Source: Microbacterium sp. LWH13-1.2 (GTDB lineage: Bacteria; Actinomycetota; Actinomycetes; Actinomycetales; Microbacteriaceae). Taken from it: a DNA stretch of 64,000 nt. Each line of letters begins with the position of its first letter. The stretch's first letter is position 1. Below are positions 36,955 through 46,636 of this stretch, one piece after another. The stretch covers positions 930,001 to 994,000 of the forward strand of contig NZ_CP151635.1 of NCBI RefSeq assembly GCF_038397735.1, read 5' to 3'. Below the pieces are notes generated by a model that saw nothing but the letters and a program-made list of their open reading frames with translations, was not told the DNA's origin and made no database searches. The translations under genes and the position numbers were made by a program.

Positions 36955-37545
36955 TCAGTCCTGCGCCAGCAGCGCTGCCGCCCAGGTACGCGCGATCGCG
37001 AACGGCTCGGCGAAAGTCGCCATGCCCACCGTGACGATCGCGCCCTCGTAGAGCAGCATCATCGCCTGGGCCGTCGCGCGGGGATCGCGCACGCGGGCCT
37101 CGGCGCAGAGCTCCTCGAAGACGTCGAGCAGCCAGATCTTCTGTCGGGAGACCTCGGGGAACACCGGGTGGTCGTCGTTGCCCTCGCCGATCTCGGCGCG
37201 GGCGTTGATGGCGCTGCATCCCTTGGGGCTGTTCTCGTCCGACCATGAGATCGCGGCGTCGAAGATCGCGAGCACGCGCTCGGGTCCGGGCTCCGGCACT
37301 CGGGCGAGTTCTGACGCGACATGGTCGCGCCACCGGGCGTCACGGTGCTGCAGATAGGAGACGACGAGGGCCTCCTTGGATCCGAACCGGTCGTAGAGAG
37401 TCTTCTTCGTCACGCCGGCGGCTTCGGCGATCGTGTCGACGCCCACGGCATGGATGCCTCGCTCGTAGAAGAGCTTCGAAGCCGCGTCGAGGACGCGTCG
37501 TCCTCCCGGGGTCAGGGGGACGAGTTCCGGAACCGGCTGCGTCAT
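36955..37545 (-). CDS. TetR family repressor
   Basis: The protein is 196 aa. The HTH domain (~12-58) contains LFYERGIHAVGVDTIAEAAG and VTKKTLYDRFGSKEALV; the C-terminal ligand domain includes ENSPKGCSAINARAEI, typical of the TetR_C group with a Cys in that position. It is divergent from a DMT exporter gene with only 34 bases between start codons, fully covered by one palindrome, so it very likely represses itself and the exporter. The inducer is unknown. Confidence 0.9.
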   Translation of the reverse strand: MTQPVPELVPLTPGGRRVLDAASKLFYERGIHAVGVDTIAEAAGVTKKTLYDRFGSKEALVVSYLQHRDARWRDHVASELARVPEPGPERVLAIFDAAISWSDENSPKGCSAINARAEIGEGNDDHPVFPEVSRQKIWLLDVFEELCAEARVRDPRATAQAMMLLYEGAIVTVGMATFAEPFAIARTWAAALLAQD

Positions 37546-37582
37546 GGGAACGACTATACCAGTCTGTATAGTGGTTCCCATG
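37543..37582. promoter_or_regulatory. 40-bp palindromic operator with two leaderless promoters
   Basis: The sequence from the TetR start codon to the exporter start codon is one imperfect palindrome: CATGGGAAC-x-ACTATAC, a 6-base centre, then GTATAGT-x-GTTCCCATG. It contains TATAGT on each strand (37567-37572 plus; 37558-37553 minus), each seven bases from its start codon. A bound repressor would cover both promoters and both starts. Confidence 0.85.
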
Positions 37583-38554
37583 AGTAAACAGATCGGTGTA
37601 CTTCGTGCCGTGGGGGCGGTCGCCGCCTCAGCCGCCTTCGTCGTGTCCTGGAGTTCGGGGTTCATCATCCCGGCGTTCGCCACCGTCGAGGTGTCTGCGC
37701 TGACGCTCCTCGTCTGGCGCTTCGTGCCGCTCGCCGTGGTCCTCCTCGCCGTCGTCCTGATCACCGGCGCGGGCAGGGGAGTGAGCGGCCGTGATCTGCG
37801 CGCTCAGGCATCGATCGGACTCTTCGCGCAGTTCGGTTACTGCGTCGCGGTGTACGGGGCCGTCGCCGCGGGCATCGCGACGGGGACGGTCGCTCTGATC
37901 GACGCCGTGCAGCCGCTCGTGGTCGCCGTCCTCGTGGGTCCGGTGCTCGGTCTGCGCGTCAGAGGTTCGCAGTGGGTGGGACTCGTGGTCGGGGCGGTCG
38001 GGGTCCTCCTGGTCGTGCGCTCGCAGTTCGGATCCTCGGCTGCTCCGCTGATCGCCTATCTGCTGCCTGCCGTCGCGATGGTGTGCCTCATCGTCGGAAC
38101 GCTGCTGCAGCGGAAGTCGTCGGTGGAGACCGGGGTGCTCCTGACCCTCACGGTCCACGTCACGGTGACTGCGGCGCTGCTGGTGGTGATCGCGGCGGTG
38201 GCAGGTGCCCTGACCCCGCCGTCGTCGGCGTCGTTCTGGCTCGCGGTCGTCCTGACCGCCGTGTTCCCCACCCTGGCGGCGTACGGCCTCTACTGGTGGC
38301 TTCTGCGGCGGGTGGGCATCACCGCGCTTCAGGCGCTGCTGTTCCTGATCGCGCCGACCACCTCACTCGCGGGCGGCATGCTGCTCGGGGAGCCGCTCAC
38401 CCTCGTCACCGTCATCGGATTCGTGCTGTGCGGAATCGGGGTCGCCGTCGTCCTCATCGGCGACTCCCGCCCCGACGATCATGACCGGAAACCGCGACCC
38501 GACGGCGTGCACCCGCGTTCACGGCCGGAACATCGTACGGTGGAGGCATGGTGA
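37580..38554 (+). CDS. EamA/DMT family exporter
   Basis: The protein is 324 aa with ten membrane helices in two EamA repeats (~10-140 and ~160-300); a basic, His/Asp-rich tail of about 25 residues follows. Family members export amino acids, purines or drugs. Control by the adjacent TetR gene suggests induction by its substrate. The ATG at 37580 lies inside the operator palindrome. The end overlaps the SDR start by seven bases. Confidence 0.88.
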   Translation: MSKQIGVLRAVGAVAASAAFVVSWSSGFIIPAFATVEVSALTLLVWRFVPLAVVLLAVVLITGAGRGVSGRDLRAQASIGLFAQFGYCVAVYGAVAAGIATGTVALIDAVQPLVVAVLVGPVLGLRVRGSQWVGLVVGAVGVLLVVRSQFGSSAAPLIAYLLPAVAMVCLIVGTLLQRKSSVETGVLLTLTVHVTVTAALLVVIAAVAGALTPPSSASFWLAVVLTAVFPTLAAYGLYWWLLRRVGITALQALLFLIAPTTSLAGGMLLGEPLTLVTVIGFVLCGIGVAVVLIGDSRPDDHDRKPRPDGVHPRSRPEHRTVEAW

Positions 38555-39330
38555 ACAGGCGTGCAGTGGTGACCGGTGCGAGTTCCGGGATCGGGGAGGC
38601 GACCGTGCGTGCTCTGCGCGCGCGAGGTTGGGGAGTGGTCGGGGTCGCCCGACGTGCATCCCGTCTGGCCGTGCTCTCGGAGGAGACCGGAGCGTCGGCG
38701 ATCGCCTGCGACCTGACGGATCCGGATGCCGTGGCGGCGCTGATCGGAGAGCTCGAGGCCTCAGGGCCCGTGCACGCGCTCGTGCAGGTCGCCGGTGGAG
38801 CCCGCGGCACCGACCGTGTGGAGAACGCATCCACCGACGACTGGCAGTGGATGTACGACGCCAACGTCCTGTCCAGCCAGCGGTTGGTCGCGGGCATGCT
38901 GCCGCTGCTGCGCCGCGCGGCAGCGGCGGACGGACACGCGGATACGGTGTTCGTGACTTCGACCGCCGCGCAGGTGGCCTACGCGGGAGGCGGTGGCTAC
39001 AACGCGGCGAAGGCTGCGCAGTCGATGCTGGTGCATGCCCTGCGCCTCGAGTTGAACGGCGAGCCCATCCGTGTCTCGGAGATCGCTCCCGGGATGGTGC
39101 ACACCGAGGAGTTCACGCTCAACCGTCTCGGTGGCGACGCGGTTGCCGCAGAGGCGGTGTACTCGGGGGTCGAGGCACCGCTGCTCGCCGAGGATGTGGC
39201 CGATGTCATCGCCTACGCCCTGGATGCGCCGGGTCACGTGAACCTCGACCTCATCACGATGCGCCCCGTCGCGCAGTCCGCGAACCACCTGCTCGCGCGC
39301 GGCCCGCTGCGGGTTCGCCCGATCGACTGA
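38548..39330 (+). CDS. SDR family oxidoreductase
   Basis: The protein is 260 aa with the classical short-chain dehydrogenase motifs TGASSGIG (~9-16), Ser138 and YNAAK (Tyr151, Lys155). ARR after the second strand suggests NADP(H). It is closest in look to YdfG-like 3-hydroxy acid/serine dehydrogenases, but the substrate is not proven. TACGGT (38536-38541) lies six bases before the ATG, although a GGAGG also sits between them, so it may be expressed both with and without the upstream gene. Confidence 0.88.
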   Translation: MVNRRAVVTGASSGIGEATVRALRARGWGVVGVARRASRLAVLSEETGASAIACDLTDPDAVAALIGELEASGPVHALVQVAGGARGTDRVENASTDDWQWMYDANVLSSQRLVAGMLPLLRRAAAADGHADTVFVTSTAAQVAYAGGGGYNAAKAAQSMLVHALRLELNGEPIRVSEIAPGMVHTEEFTLNRLGGDAVAAEAVYSGVEAPLLAEDVADVIAYALDAPGHVNLDLITMRPVAQSANHLLARGPLRVRPID

Positions 39331-39333
39331 TCG

Positions 39334-40044
39334 ATGGCTGCCCGCACTCTCGTCGAACTCGCCGCCGACGGCCTGATCGACCCCGAGTGGGCCGCTGCTC
39401 TGGCTCCGGCCCAGGAGGCGATCACGGCGTTGGGCGAGCGCCTCCGTGAGGAACAGGCTGCGGGTCGCGGCTATCTTCCGGCCGGGGAGCATGTGCTGCG
39501 CGCGTTCCGACGCCCCATGTCGGAGGTCAAGGTGCTGATCACGGGTCAGGACCCGTATCCGACTCCCGGTCATCCGATCGGGCTGTCATTCGCGGTGGAC
39601 GGCGACGTGCGTCCGCTGCCTCGGAGCCTGGGCAACATCTACAAGGAGCGCGAGAGCGACCTCGGCATCACTCCCGCGCCTCACGGCGACCTCACGGCGT
39701 GGAGCGACCAGGGTGTGCTGCTTCTGAACAGGGTGCTGACCGTGCGCCCCGGTGAGGCGGGCTCGCATCGTCGGTGGGGGTGGGAGGCGGTCACCGAGCT
39801 GGCGATCCGCAGCCTGGTCGCGCGCGACAGGCCCCTCGTCGCGATCCTGTGGGGCAAGGACGCCGAGAACCTGCAGCCGCTGCTGGGCGACACGCCCGTG
39901 ATCGCCTCAGCACACCCCTCGCCGCTGTCCGCCCGCCGTGGCTTCTTCGGTTCCCGGCCGTTCTCGCGTGCGAACGAGCTGCTCGAACGTCAGGGCGCGA
40001 CCCCCATCGACTGGCACGTCGACGGGGAGCCGCGTCTAAGCTGA
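39334..40044 (+). CDS. ung: uracil-DNA glycosylase, family 1
   Basis: The 236-aa base-excision repair enzyme removes uracil from DNA. The catalytic Asp73 is in [20 protein letters not shown], a variant of the usual GQDPYHGPGQ. The leucine-loop motif is [16 protein letters not shown], and LLLNRVLTV matches the LLLN motif. The His of the usual DPYH is replaced by Pro, as in many actinobacterial Ung proteins. It starts three bases after the SDR stop. Confidence 0.92.
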   Translation: MAARTLVELAADGLIDPEWAAALAPAQEAITALGERLREEQAAGRGYLPAGEHVLRAFRRPMSEVKVLITGQDPYPTPGHPIGLSFAVDGDVRPLPRSLGNIYKERESDLGITPAPHGDLTAWSDQGVLLLNRVLTVRPGEAGSHRRWGWEAVTELAIRSLVARDRPLVAILWGKDAENLQPLLGDTPVIASAHPSPLSARRGFFGSRPFSRANELLERQGATPIDWHVDGEPRLS

Positions 40045-40048
40045 TCGC

Positions 40049-40666
40049 ATGCAGTTCGAGCCCGGTGATCGCCGCCGTGTGCTGCCGCGCCATCTGCGCC
40101 CGCAGCCCGAGCCCGACGTGTTCTCGTACTCGATTCGCGCTGCGCGTGCAGGAGACCTCCCGTACGTGCGCGAGATCTACAACCACTTCGTGAGCAACTC
40201 CGTCGTGACCCTCGACGAGAGGCGCAGCAGCATCCCGTACTGGCGCGAGAAGTTCGCCCTGCTGAGCAAGCTCGGCCTGCCTTTCCTCGTCGCGGTCTCG
40301 CCGGCGGGCGTCGTGATCGGCTATGCGCTCGCCCAGCCGTGGGCAGGGAAGAACGCCTACCGCTACACGGTCGAGGATTCGATCTATCTGGGCCCGGGAG
40401 CCGGTGGCAAGGGACTCGGAGCGGCTCTGCTGCAGGCCCTCATCGACGCGTGCGAGCAGCTCGGCATCCGCGAGATGGTCGCCGTGATCAGCGACACCAA
40501 GGCCGACGCGTCGATCCGACTGCACGCCAAGCTCGGTTTCGTCGAGGCCGGGCGCATGGGCCGTGTCGGGCACAAGTTCGGTCGCGAGCTCGGCACCGTC
40601 TACATGCGCCGCGCGCTGCGCCCCACGAGGCGCCGCCGATTCTTCAGCACGAGTTCGGGTCGGTGA
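40049..40666 (+). CDS. GNAT acetyltransferase, phosphinothricin-acetyltransferase-like
   Basis: The protein is 205 aa. After a ~25-residue lead the GNAT domain begins YSIRAARAGDLPYVREIYN. The segments TVEDSIYLGPGAGGKGLGAA and LIDACEQLGIREMVAVI resemble the PAT/methionine-sulfoximine acetyltransferase group. A basic tail (RPTRRRRFF) follows. TAAGCT (40037-40042) lies six bases before the ATG, which suggests a leaderless mRNA. Confidence 0.85.
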   Translation: MQFEPGDRRRVLPRHLRPQPEPDVFSYSIRAARAGDLPYVREIYNHFVSNSVVTLDERRSSIPYWREKFALLSKLGLPFLVAVSPAGVVIGYALAQPWAGKNAYRYTVEDSIYLGPGAGGKGLGAALLQALIDACEQLGIREMVAVISDTKADASIRLHAKLGFVEAGRMGRVGHKFGRELGTVYMRRALRPTRRRRFFSTSSGR

Positions 40667-40672
40667 TCGCCG

Positions 40673-40701
40673 CGGTCATTCCGGAGGAGCGGGAATGACC
40701 G
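40673..40701. terminator. hairpin between convergent genes
   Basis: A perfect 10-base stem (CGGTCATTCC pairing with GGAATGACCG) with a 9-base loop follows the GNAT gene. It overlaps the last codons and stop of the ABC ATPase gene. Confidence 0.5.
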
Positions 40702-41470
40702 GGATCGCGGCCAGCAGGGTCTTCGTGTAATCGTGCGTCGGGTGTAGAAGCACCTCTTCGGTGGAGCCCCGCTCGACGATGCTGCCGTCCTTCATCACGA
40801 CGACCGTGTCGCACAGGTTCTGCACCACTCCGATGTCGTGCGAGACGAGAATCAGGGTGAGGTCCGAGGAACGGCGCAGCTCGATCAGCAGGTCGAGGAT
40901 CTGAGCGCGCACCGTGACGTCGAGCGCGGACAGGGGCTCGTCCCCGACGAGGATGCGCGGCCCGTGCACGATCGCCCTCGCCAGGGCGATCCGCTGACGC
41001 TGCCCGCCCGAGAACTCGTGGGGATACCGGTCGGCCATGGCCGGCTCGAGGCCCACCTGCTGCAGCACTTCTCGGATCCGAGCTCCGTGGTCGCCGTCGA
41101 TGCCGAGGGCCCACAGCGGCTCGCGGATGATCTGGGCGGCCGTCATCCGCGGATCGAGTGAGGCATACGGGTCCTGGAACACGAGGCCGGTCTGTCTCCG
41201 CAGCCAGTGCAGGGAACGGGCGGATGCCGTGGCATCCACCGCCTTGCCGTCGACCTCGACCGTGCCGGACGTCGGACGATCGAGTCCGAGCAGCAGCCGG
41301 ACGAGCGTGGACTTGCCCGATCCTGATTCGCCGATGATTCCGACCGACGAGCCCTCGGCGATGTCGAGGTCTGTGGGCGCCAGCGCGGTCTGCATCCTGG
41401 TGCGCTCGAACGTCGAACGCTTGGGCACCACGAAGTCGCGGCGAAGGGATCGCGCCTCGATCAGGCTCAT
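40676..41470 (-). CDS. oligopeptide/nickel-type ABC transporter ATPase (DppF-like)
   Basis: The 264-aa ABC ATPase has Walker [10 protein letters not shown], signature [15 protein letters not shown] and Walker [14 protein letters not shown]. It is the last gene of a five-gene import operon (substrate-binding protein, two permeases, two ATPases) on the minus strand, all coding starts and stops overlapping by four bases except after the first gene. The oligopeptide-binding C-terminal extension is short ([15 protein letters not shown]). Confidence 0.92.
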   Translation of the reverse strand: MSLIEARSLRRDFVVPKRSTFERTRMQTALAPTDLDIAEGSSVGIIGESGSGKSTLVRLLLGLDRPTSGTVEVDGKAVDATASARSLHWLRRQTGLVFQDPYASLDPRMTAAQIIREPLWALGIDGDHGARIREVLQQVGLEPAMADRYPHEFSGGQRQRIALARAIVHGPRILVGDEPLSALDVTVRAQILDLLIELRRSSDLTLILVSHDIGVVQNLCDTVVVMKDGSIVERGSTEEVLLHPTHDYTKTLLAAIPVIPAPPE

Positions 41471-42258
41471 CCGATGCCCCCGTCCGGGCGCCAGAGCGTG
41501 GCGGTCGCGTCGCGGAGGAGACCCTGCGTCACCGGAGACGAGGGAGCGCTCAGCAGCGTGCTCACCGGTGCAGCCTCGACCACATGGCCGTCCTCGAGCA
41601 CCACACCCCGAGTCGCGACCTGTGCGAGCACGGCGAGGTCGTGCGTGATGAACACGAGCGACATGCCCTGCTCGTCGACGAGGCTCAGCAGCAGCGACAG
41701 GATCTCGGCCTGGATGGTGACGTCGAGCGCGGTCGTCGGCTCATCCGCGATGAGCAGTCGAGGGCGGCAGGCCAGGGCCGTCGCGATCGCCACGCGCTGC
41801 CGCTGGCCGCCTGAGAGCTGATGCGGGTACCGGTCGACGATCCACTCCGGATCGGGGAGTCGCACGCGAGCGGCTTCCTGGATGGCGCGTTCGCGCGCCT
41901 CGCGCCGGCCCATGTCCTCGTGGATGCGGATCGACTCGGCGATCTGCCGGCCGACGGTTCGGATGGGATTGAGGGCTGTGCGCGGCTCCTGGAACACGAT
42001 CCCGATCTCGTCGCCGCGGAGCTCGGCGAGCTCTCGGTCGCGCATGCCGATCAGCTCCGTGCCGTTCCAGCGGATGCTGCCGCTCGCCGTCGCACCGTCG
42101 GGGAGAAGTCCGAGGACCGCGAGCGCGGTGAGCGACTTGCCGGAGCCCGATTCGCCGATCAGGCCGACCCTGGCGCCGTCCGGCACCTCGAACGAGACGC
42201 CGTCGACGACGGGGCGACCGTCGATCCGGATGACGAGGTCTTGGACGACGAGACTCAT
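41467..42258 (-). CDS. oligopeptide/nickel-type ABC transporter ATPase (DppD-like)
   Basis: The 263-aa ABC ATPase has Walker [20 protein letters not shown] (Ser then Leu, normal for the DppD group), signature [15 protein letters not shown] and Walker [14 protein letters not shown]. It pairs with the DppF-like protein. The ATG at 42258 overlaps the permease stop by four bases. Confidence 0.92.
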   Translation of the reverse strand: MSLVVQDLVIRIDGRPVVDGVSFEVPDGARVGLIGESGSGKSLTALAVLGLLPDGATASGSIRWNGTELIGMRDRELAELRGDEIGIVFQEPRTALNPIRTVGRQIAESIRIHEDMGRREARERAIQEAARVRLPDPEWIVDRYPHQLSGGQRQRVAIATALACRPRLLIADEPTTALDVTIQAEILSLLLSLVDEQGMSLVFITHDLAVLAQVATRGVVLEDGHVVEAAPVSTLLSAPSSPVTQGLLRDATATLWRPDGGIG

Positions 42259-43124
42259 GCGACCACCGCCGGTGTGTGGATCTCCGCCGCGCGGTGTCGG
42301 AGCGTCGGGTCTGTGGCCTCGCGCAGGCCGTCGCCGAGGAGGTTGAGCGCGAGCACTGTCAGCGTGATGGCGAGCCCCGGCCAGATGACCGAGAGCGGGT
42401 GCACGCCGATGTAGCGCTGCAGGTCGGCGAGGAGCAGCCCCCAGCTCGGTTCGGTGACCGAGGCGCCGAAGCCGAGATACGAGAGTCCGGCCTCGGCGAG
42501 CACGGCGACCGCCATCGACCACGAGAGCTGCACGATGAACACGGGGGCGACGTTCGGCAGCAGGTGGCGCACGAGGCTCTGCGAGGTCGTGAGTCCTGAC
42601 GCCCGGGCGGCGAGCACGAAGTCGCTCTGCTGCACCCGGCGCAGTTCGGGGCGGGTGACACGCGCGATGTTCACACCGAAGCCGATGCCGACGGACCAGA
42701 TGACGACCCAGAGCGAACCGCCCCAGACCGAGGAGATCATCATGGCGATCAGCAGCACGGGAAATGCGATCAGGATGTCGACGAGCACGGCGACCGTCTC
42801 GCGCAGCCACCGAGCGGTGAGCGCGCCGAGACCGGCGAGGGCGATGCCGACGAGAGTCGCGATGATCCCTGCTCCGACGCTGACGAACACCGTGGTCCGC
42901 GCGCCTGCCATGAGGAGGCTGAGGATGTCGCGCCCGGTGTCGTCGGTGCCCAGCAGGTGCGGCCAGCTGGGAACCGCCCAGCGGTTGCGGACGTCGGACT
43001 CCTGCGGGTCGAACGGCGTCCACAACAGCGCGACGAGCGCGGTGACCGCGATGACGGCGACGACGATCAGGCCGAAGCGCCCTGTGGAGGTGCGCCACAG
43101 CCTCGGGAGCCAACCTGGCATCAT
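42255..43124 (-). CDS. ABC transporter permease (DppC-like)
   Basis: The 289-aa protein has six membrane helices with the EAA loop LAARASGLTTSQSLVRHLLPN. The N-terminal LLGTDDTGRDILSLLMAGAR segment is the hallmark of DppC/OppC permeases. It forms the channel with the DppB-like subunit; overlaps on both sides are four bases. Confidence 0.92.
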   Translation of the reverse strand: MMPGWLPRLWRTSTGRFGLIVVAVIAVTALVALLWTPFDPQESDVRNRWAVPSWPHLLGTDDTGRDILSLLMAGARTTVFVSVGAGIIATLVGIALAGLGALTARWLRETVAVLVDILIAFPVLLIAMMISSVWGGSLWVVIWSVGIGFGVNIARVTRPELRRVQQSDFVLAARASGLTTSQSLVRHLLPNVAPVFIVQLSWSMAVAVLAEAGLSYLGFGASVTEPSWGLLLADLQRYIGVHPLSVIWPGLAITLTVLALNLLGDGLREATDPTLRHRAAEIHTPAVVA

Positions 43125-44068
43125 GCCTCCCTCTGGCGGGGATCGATCGCCCGATGGATCAGGTCGACGAGGAAGCCGACGACGAGGACGAAGCCGGTGA
43201 GCACCAGCAGCTCGCTCTGCACCTTGATCAGGTCACGCGTCCCGACATCGGCGACCAGCATCCGTCCGATGCCCGGCAGGGTGAAGAGCTGTTCGATGAC
43301 GACGGAGCCCACGATGATCCCGGCGATCTGGAGCCCGAGAACCGTGATGATCGACAGGCCCACAGCGGGGATGCCGTGGGAGATGAGCGCTCGGGTGCGG
43401 GTGAGCCCCTTGGCCGCAGCCGTGCGGACGAAGTCCTGTCCTGCGGCCTGGAGCGTGGCGCTGCGCACGAAGCGCATGAGCATGGCGCCCTCGACGATGC
43501 CGATCGTGAGCGCGGGGAGCAGCAGCGACTCGATCGCCCGGAGAGGCGTGCTCCACCCTGTGCGGGGGAATCCCTGCGGGGGGAGCCACCCGAGCCACAC
43601 CGAGAACACGACGATCAGCATCATCCCCGCCCAGACCACGGGCACGGCGGCGAGGGCCTGCGCGCCGACGCTGAGTGCGGTGCCGCTGCGACGGCCGCGC
43701 TGCACAGCGGCGAGGATTCCGAAGGGGACCGCGATGAGCACGGCGATCAGCAGTGACATGATGCCGAGCGGCACGGTCACCTGCGCCTTGAGCAGCAGCT
43801 CTTCCCCGACGGATGCACCGGAGAGGAGGGAGGTGCCGAGGTCGCCGCGGAAGATCCCCCCGATCCACTCGGCGTACTGCGCCGGCAGAGGACGGTTGAG
43901 GCCCAGCGACTCGCGGAGCGCCTCGACCTCGGCGGGGGAGGCCTGCGTGCCGGCGATGAGCTGAGCGACGTCGCCGGGGAACACCCGGAGAGTCAGGAAG
44001 ATCAGCGCGCTCGACACGAGGAGCCCTGCCACGAGCAGGGCCCCTCGGACGAGCGCGTAGCGGATCAC
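43121..44068 (-). CDS. ABC transporter permease (DppB-like)
   Basis: The 315-aa protein has six membrane helices. The large loop after helix 1 and the EAA motif (RTAAAKGLTRTRALISHGIP) match the DppB/OppB group. It starts 13 bases after the stop of the substrate-binding protein gene. Confidence 0.92.
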   Translation of the reverse strand: MIRYALVRGALLVAGLLVSSALIFLTLRVFPGDVAQLIAGTQASPAEVEALRESLGLNRPLPAQYAEWIGGIFRGDLGTSLLSGASVGEELLLKAQVTVPLGIMSLLIAVLIAVPFGILAAVQRGRRSGTALSVGAQALAAVPVVWAGMMLIVVFSVWLGWLPPQGFPRTGWSTPLRAIESLLLPALTIGIVEGAMLMRFVRSATLQAAGQDFVRTAAAKGLTRTRALISHGIPAVGLSIITVLGLQIAGIIVGSVVIEQLFTLPGIGRMLVADVGTRDLIKVQSELLVLTGFVLVVGFLVDLIHRAIDPRQREA

Positions 44069-44081
44069 GAAGTGGGCGTCA

Positions 44082-45596
44082 TCACTTCTCGGTGGCGACG
44101 GTGACGCCTGCCAGGTCGATGCGCGAGTTGATCGAGTCCTGGGGGAATCCGGAGACGAGCGGGCTCACCGCCGTGATCGTCGCACCGTTGTAGAGCCAGT
44201 CGGCCGCATGATCTTCAGAGACGATGCGGGCGGCCTCCGCCAGCAGCTCCGCCGACTTGTCGGGGTCGACCTCGGCGAGTGCGTCGGTGTAGAGGCCCTG
44301 CACCTCGGCATTGTCGTAGCCGAAGTAGTAGTCGGGGTCCGCGAAGTTGCCGAAGTCGCGGGGCTCGACGTGCAGCACGAAACTGAGGTCGTAGTCGTGG
44401 TTCGTGTAGACGTCCTCCAGCCAGGTGGGGAACTCGACCGAGTCGACGTCGAGTGTCACTCCCACCTTCTGGAAGTCGGAGATCAGGACCTTCGGAACGG
44501 TCGTGCCGTAGAAGTTCGGGATCGTGAGGGTCAGCTCGAGATCCTCCTGGCCGGCCTCGGCGAGCAGATCCTTGGCCTTCTCCGGGTCGTAGGAGACGAC
44601 GTCTGCGAGATCTTCGTATCCGGGGTCGAGCTCGGGGATGGGTCCGTACAGGGTCGAGCCTGCACCGACGGCCTCGACGAGAGCCTCGTGGTCGATCGCG
44701 AGACGCAGCGCCTCGCGCACCCGGACGTCGTCGAGGGGAGCCTTCGCGTTGTTGAACGCGAGGGTCGCCTTGTCGGTCGTGCGACCCGTCGTGAGGGTGA
44801 AGTCGCCCTCGAGCTGCGATGCGAGGTTGGGATCCACGGCGGTGAGTACCTGGACGCCACCGTCGAGCGCGGTGTTCACCCCGGCGGTGAAGTCGGGGAT
44901 GTACTGGAACTCGACTTCGGCCACTCCTGCGGGCTCACTCCAGTAGGCATCGTTGCGAGCGAACGTGATCGTGCTGCCCTTGTTCCAACGGGTCAGGGTG
45001 AAGGGGCCCGTGCCGTTCTCTGCGGTCTTCAGATCGGTGGTGTCGCCCGCCTGGAACACAAGCCCTGCGGGCCCGGTCAAGGAGAAGAGAAAATCCTGGT
45101 TCGGCTCGGTCAGCACGATCTGCACGGTCGTGGGGTCGGGCGCGGTGATGGAAGCCACCGAGGCGAACTCGGCGTTGCCCTGCAGAGTGGCGTCCGTGCG
45201 GACGGCTTCGAACGACGCGACGACGTCGGCGGACGTGAGGGCGGTGCCGCTGTGGAAGGTGATGCCGTCGTTCAGCGTGAACGTGTACGTGAGTCCGTCT
45301 TCGGACACCTCGTAGTCGGAGGCGAGTCGAGGGATGATCTCGTTCGCCTGGTTGCGGCTGACCAGACCTTCATAGATGTTGTCGATCAGGATCTGCTCGA
45401 GAGCAGCACCGCTCGTACGACGGATGTCGAGGTTCGTGGGCTCGAGGACGAGCCCCACCTGCAGCGTTGCGTCCGGATCCGGTTCGCCGATCGGCGCCGT
45501 GGTCTCGGGGGCCGCGGTGCCCGTGCAGGCGCTCAGGATGACGGCGCTCGCCGCGATCGCGGAGAAGAGCGCGAGCCGTCGCGTACGTCGGAACAT
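44082..45596 (-). CDS. ABC transporter substrate-binding lipoprotein (DppA/OppA family)
   Basis: The protein is 504 aa. The signal peptide ends in a lipobox LSAC (Cys24), so it is anchored to the membrane. The mature part is a cluster C (SBP_bac_5) protein with GLTYTFTLNDGITFHSG and FALNNAKAPLDDVRVREAL-type segments (AFNNAKAPLDDVRVREALRL). The usual ligands are di- or oligopeptides, nickel chelates or opines; the ligand here cannot be told. AGAGGA lies before the ATG, and TAGGCT (minus strand, 45648-45643) is a likely -10 about 47 bases upstream. Confidence 0.93.
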   Translation of the reverse strand: MFRRTRRLALFSAIAASAVILSACTGTAAPETTAPIGEPDPDATLQVGLVLEPTNLDIRRTSGAALEQILIDNIYEGLVSRNQANEIIPRLASDYEVSEDGLTYTFTLNDGITFHSGTALTSADVVASFEAVRTDATLQGNAEFASVASITAPDPTTVQIVLTEPNQDFLFSLTGPAGLVFQAGDTTDLKTAENGTGPFTLTRWNKGSTITFARNDAYWSEPAGVAEVEFQYIPDFTAGVNTALDGGVQVLTAVDPNLASQLEGDFTLTTGRTTDKATLAFNNAKAPLDDVRVREALRLAIDHEALVEAVGAGSTLYGPIPELDPGYEDLADVVSYDPEKAKDLLAEAGQEDLELTLTIPNFYGTTVPKVLISDFQKVGVTLDVDSVEFPTWLEDVYTNHDYDLSFVLHVEPRDFGNFADPDYYFGYDNAEVQGLYTDALAEVDPDKSAELLAEAARIVSEDHAADWLYNGATITAVSPLVSGFPQDSINSRIDLAGVTVATEK

Positions 45597-45642
45597 GGGT
45601 TGATTCCTCTCGGTGCGGCAGTTGCTGTGTGCCGGTGAAACG

Positions 45643-45648
45643 AGCCTA
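45643..45648 (-). promoter_or_regulatory. -10 element of the peptide transporter operon
   Basis: TAGGCT on the minus strand is the best -10 for the five-gene operon and gives a leader of about 40 bases with its own Shine-Dalgarno. The stretch between this operon and the hydrolase gene (45597-45690) holds nothing else that I recognise. Confidence 0.45.
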
Positions 45649-45690
45649 GGGATGTGTCGGGCGGGTGGGGGCGGGATGTGGAACGGAGCG

Positions 45691-46617
45691 TCACATACCT
45701 ATGGTCGCGATGCGGTCCGTGATCAGCGCGGCGAGCTGTGCGGGAGCGGTCTCCTGAACGTTGTGCGTCGCCTGGATCGCAACCACGCTCGCGTCGGGGA
45801 GACGGCGGGCGAAGTCATCTGCGTCGGCAGCGCTGACGAAGCCGTCGAGCGCGCGGACGAGCGTCACCGGGGCCGTCACCTGATCGAGGTCCTGCCACCC
45901 CGTGGCGTTGAGGACCGAGGGAGCGGAGACGTCGCCGGGGTCGTGCGCGGCAAGCGCCTGCGCGGCTAGGTGAGCGAAATGGTGCTTCCATTCCACGCGG
46001 CCGTCCGGGCGCACTCGCGTGTTGAGGAACACACCGCGTTCCGTGTCGGCGCGTGCACCGCCGAACCCGAAGGCGATCGCCCGATCGACCAGCTCGTCGC
46101 GGGTCGTGAAATCTGTCGGGCCCGCATAGAACTCGCGCAGAGCTGCCGGGCCCGCCGACGTGTCGATACCGGGAGTGATGTCCACGACGATCAGTTCGGC
46201 GACGAGGTCGGGACGCGCGGCGGCCAACGCCGCCCCGGTGAGTCCGCCGAGGGACTGTCCGACGAGGACCTGCGGTCGGTCGGTCCAGGCGTCGAGTGCC
46301 GCCGCGACATCCACCGCGAGCGTTCGCGGGGTGTAGTCGGCGTCGTCGCGCCAGGACGAGTCGCCGTGGCCCGCGAGGTCGATCGCCAGCACGGGCTGCT
46401 GCAGCGCGAGCACCGTCGTATCCCAGGTGTGCGCGTTGAGGCCGGCCCCGTGCAGGAGCGTGATCTGCGGCGATCCGCTGCCGTAGCGGACGCCGCTCAC
46501 ACGGCGACCGTCCGGCAGTGGCAGCGTCAGCCGCTCACTCGGGGGAACGGGAACGCCCAGCGCCTCGGCCTGTGCGGGAAGATAGCTGAACTCGGTGATG
46601 TCGATCGCCACCTCCAT
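45691..46617 (-). CDS. alpha/beta hydrolase
   Basis: The protein is 308 aa. The oxyanion segment is LLHGAGLNAHTWD, the nucleophile is in VGQSLGGLTG, the acid follows ALDGFVS-type residues (VRALDGFVSAADA), and the catalytic His is in ATHNVQE. It resembles esterases or C-C hydrolases; the substrate is unknown. The start is ATG 46617, or GTG 46611, which has CAGAAT exactly six bases upstream and would be leaderless. Upstream lies a 17-base motif shared with metY. Confidence 0.82.
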   Translation of the reverse strand: MEVAIDITEFSYLPAQAEALGVPVPPSERLTLPLPDGRRVSGVRYGSGSPQITLLHGAGLNAHTWDTTVLALQQPVLAIDLAGHGDSSWRDDADYTPRTLAVDVAAALDAWTDRPQVLVGQSLGGLTGAALAAARPDLVAELIVVDITPGIDTSAGPAALREFYAGPTDFTTRDELVDRAIAFGFGGARADTERGVFLNTRVRPDGRVEWKHHFAHLAAQALAAHDPGDVSAPSVLNATGWQDLDQVTAPVTLVRALDGFVSAADADDFARRLPDASVVAIQATHNVQETAPAQLAALITDRIATIGM

Positions 46618-46636
46618 ATTCTGCTCTGAAGAACAC

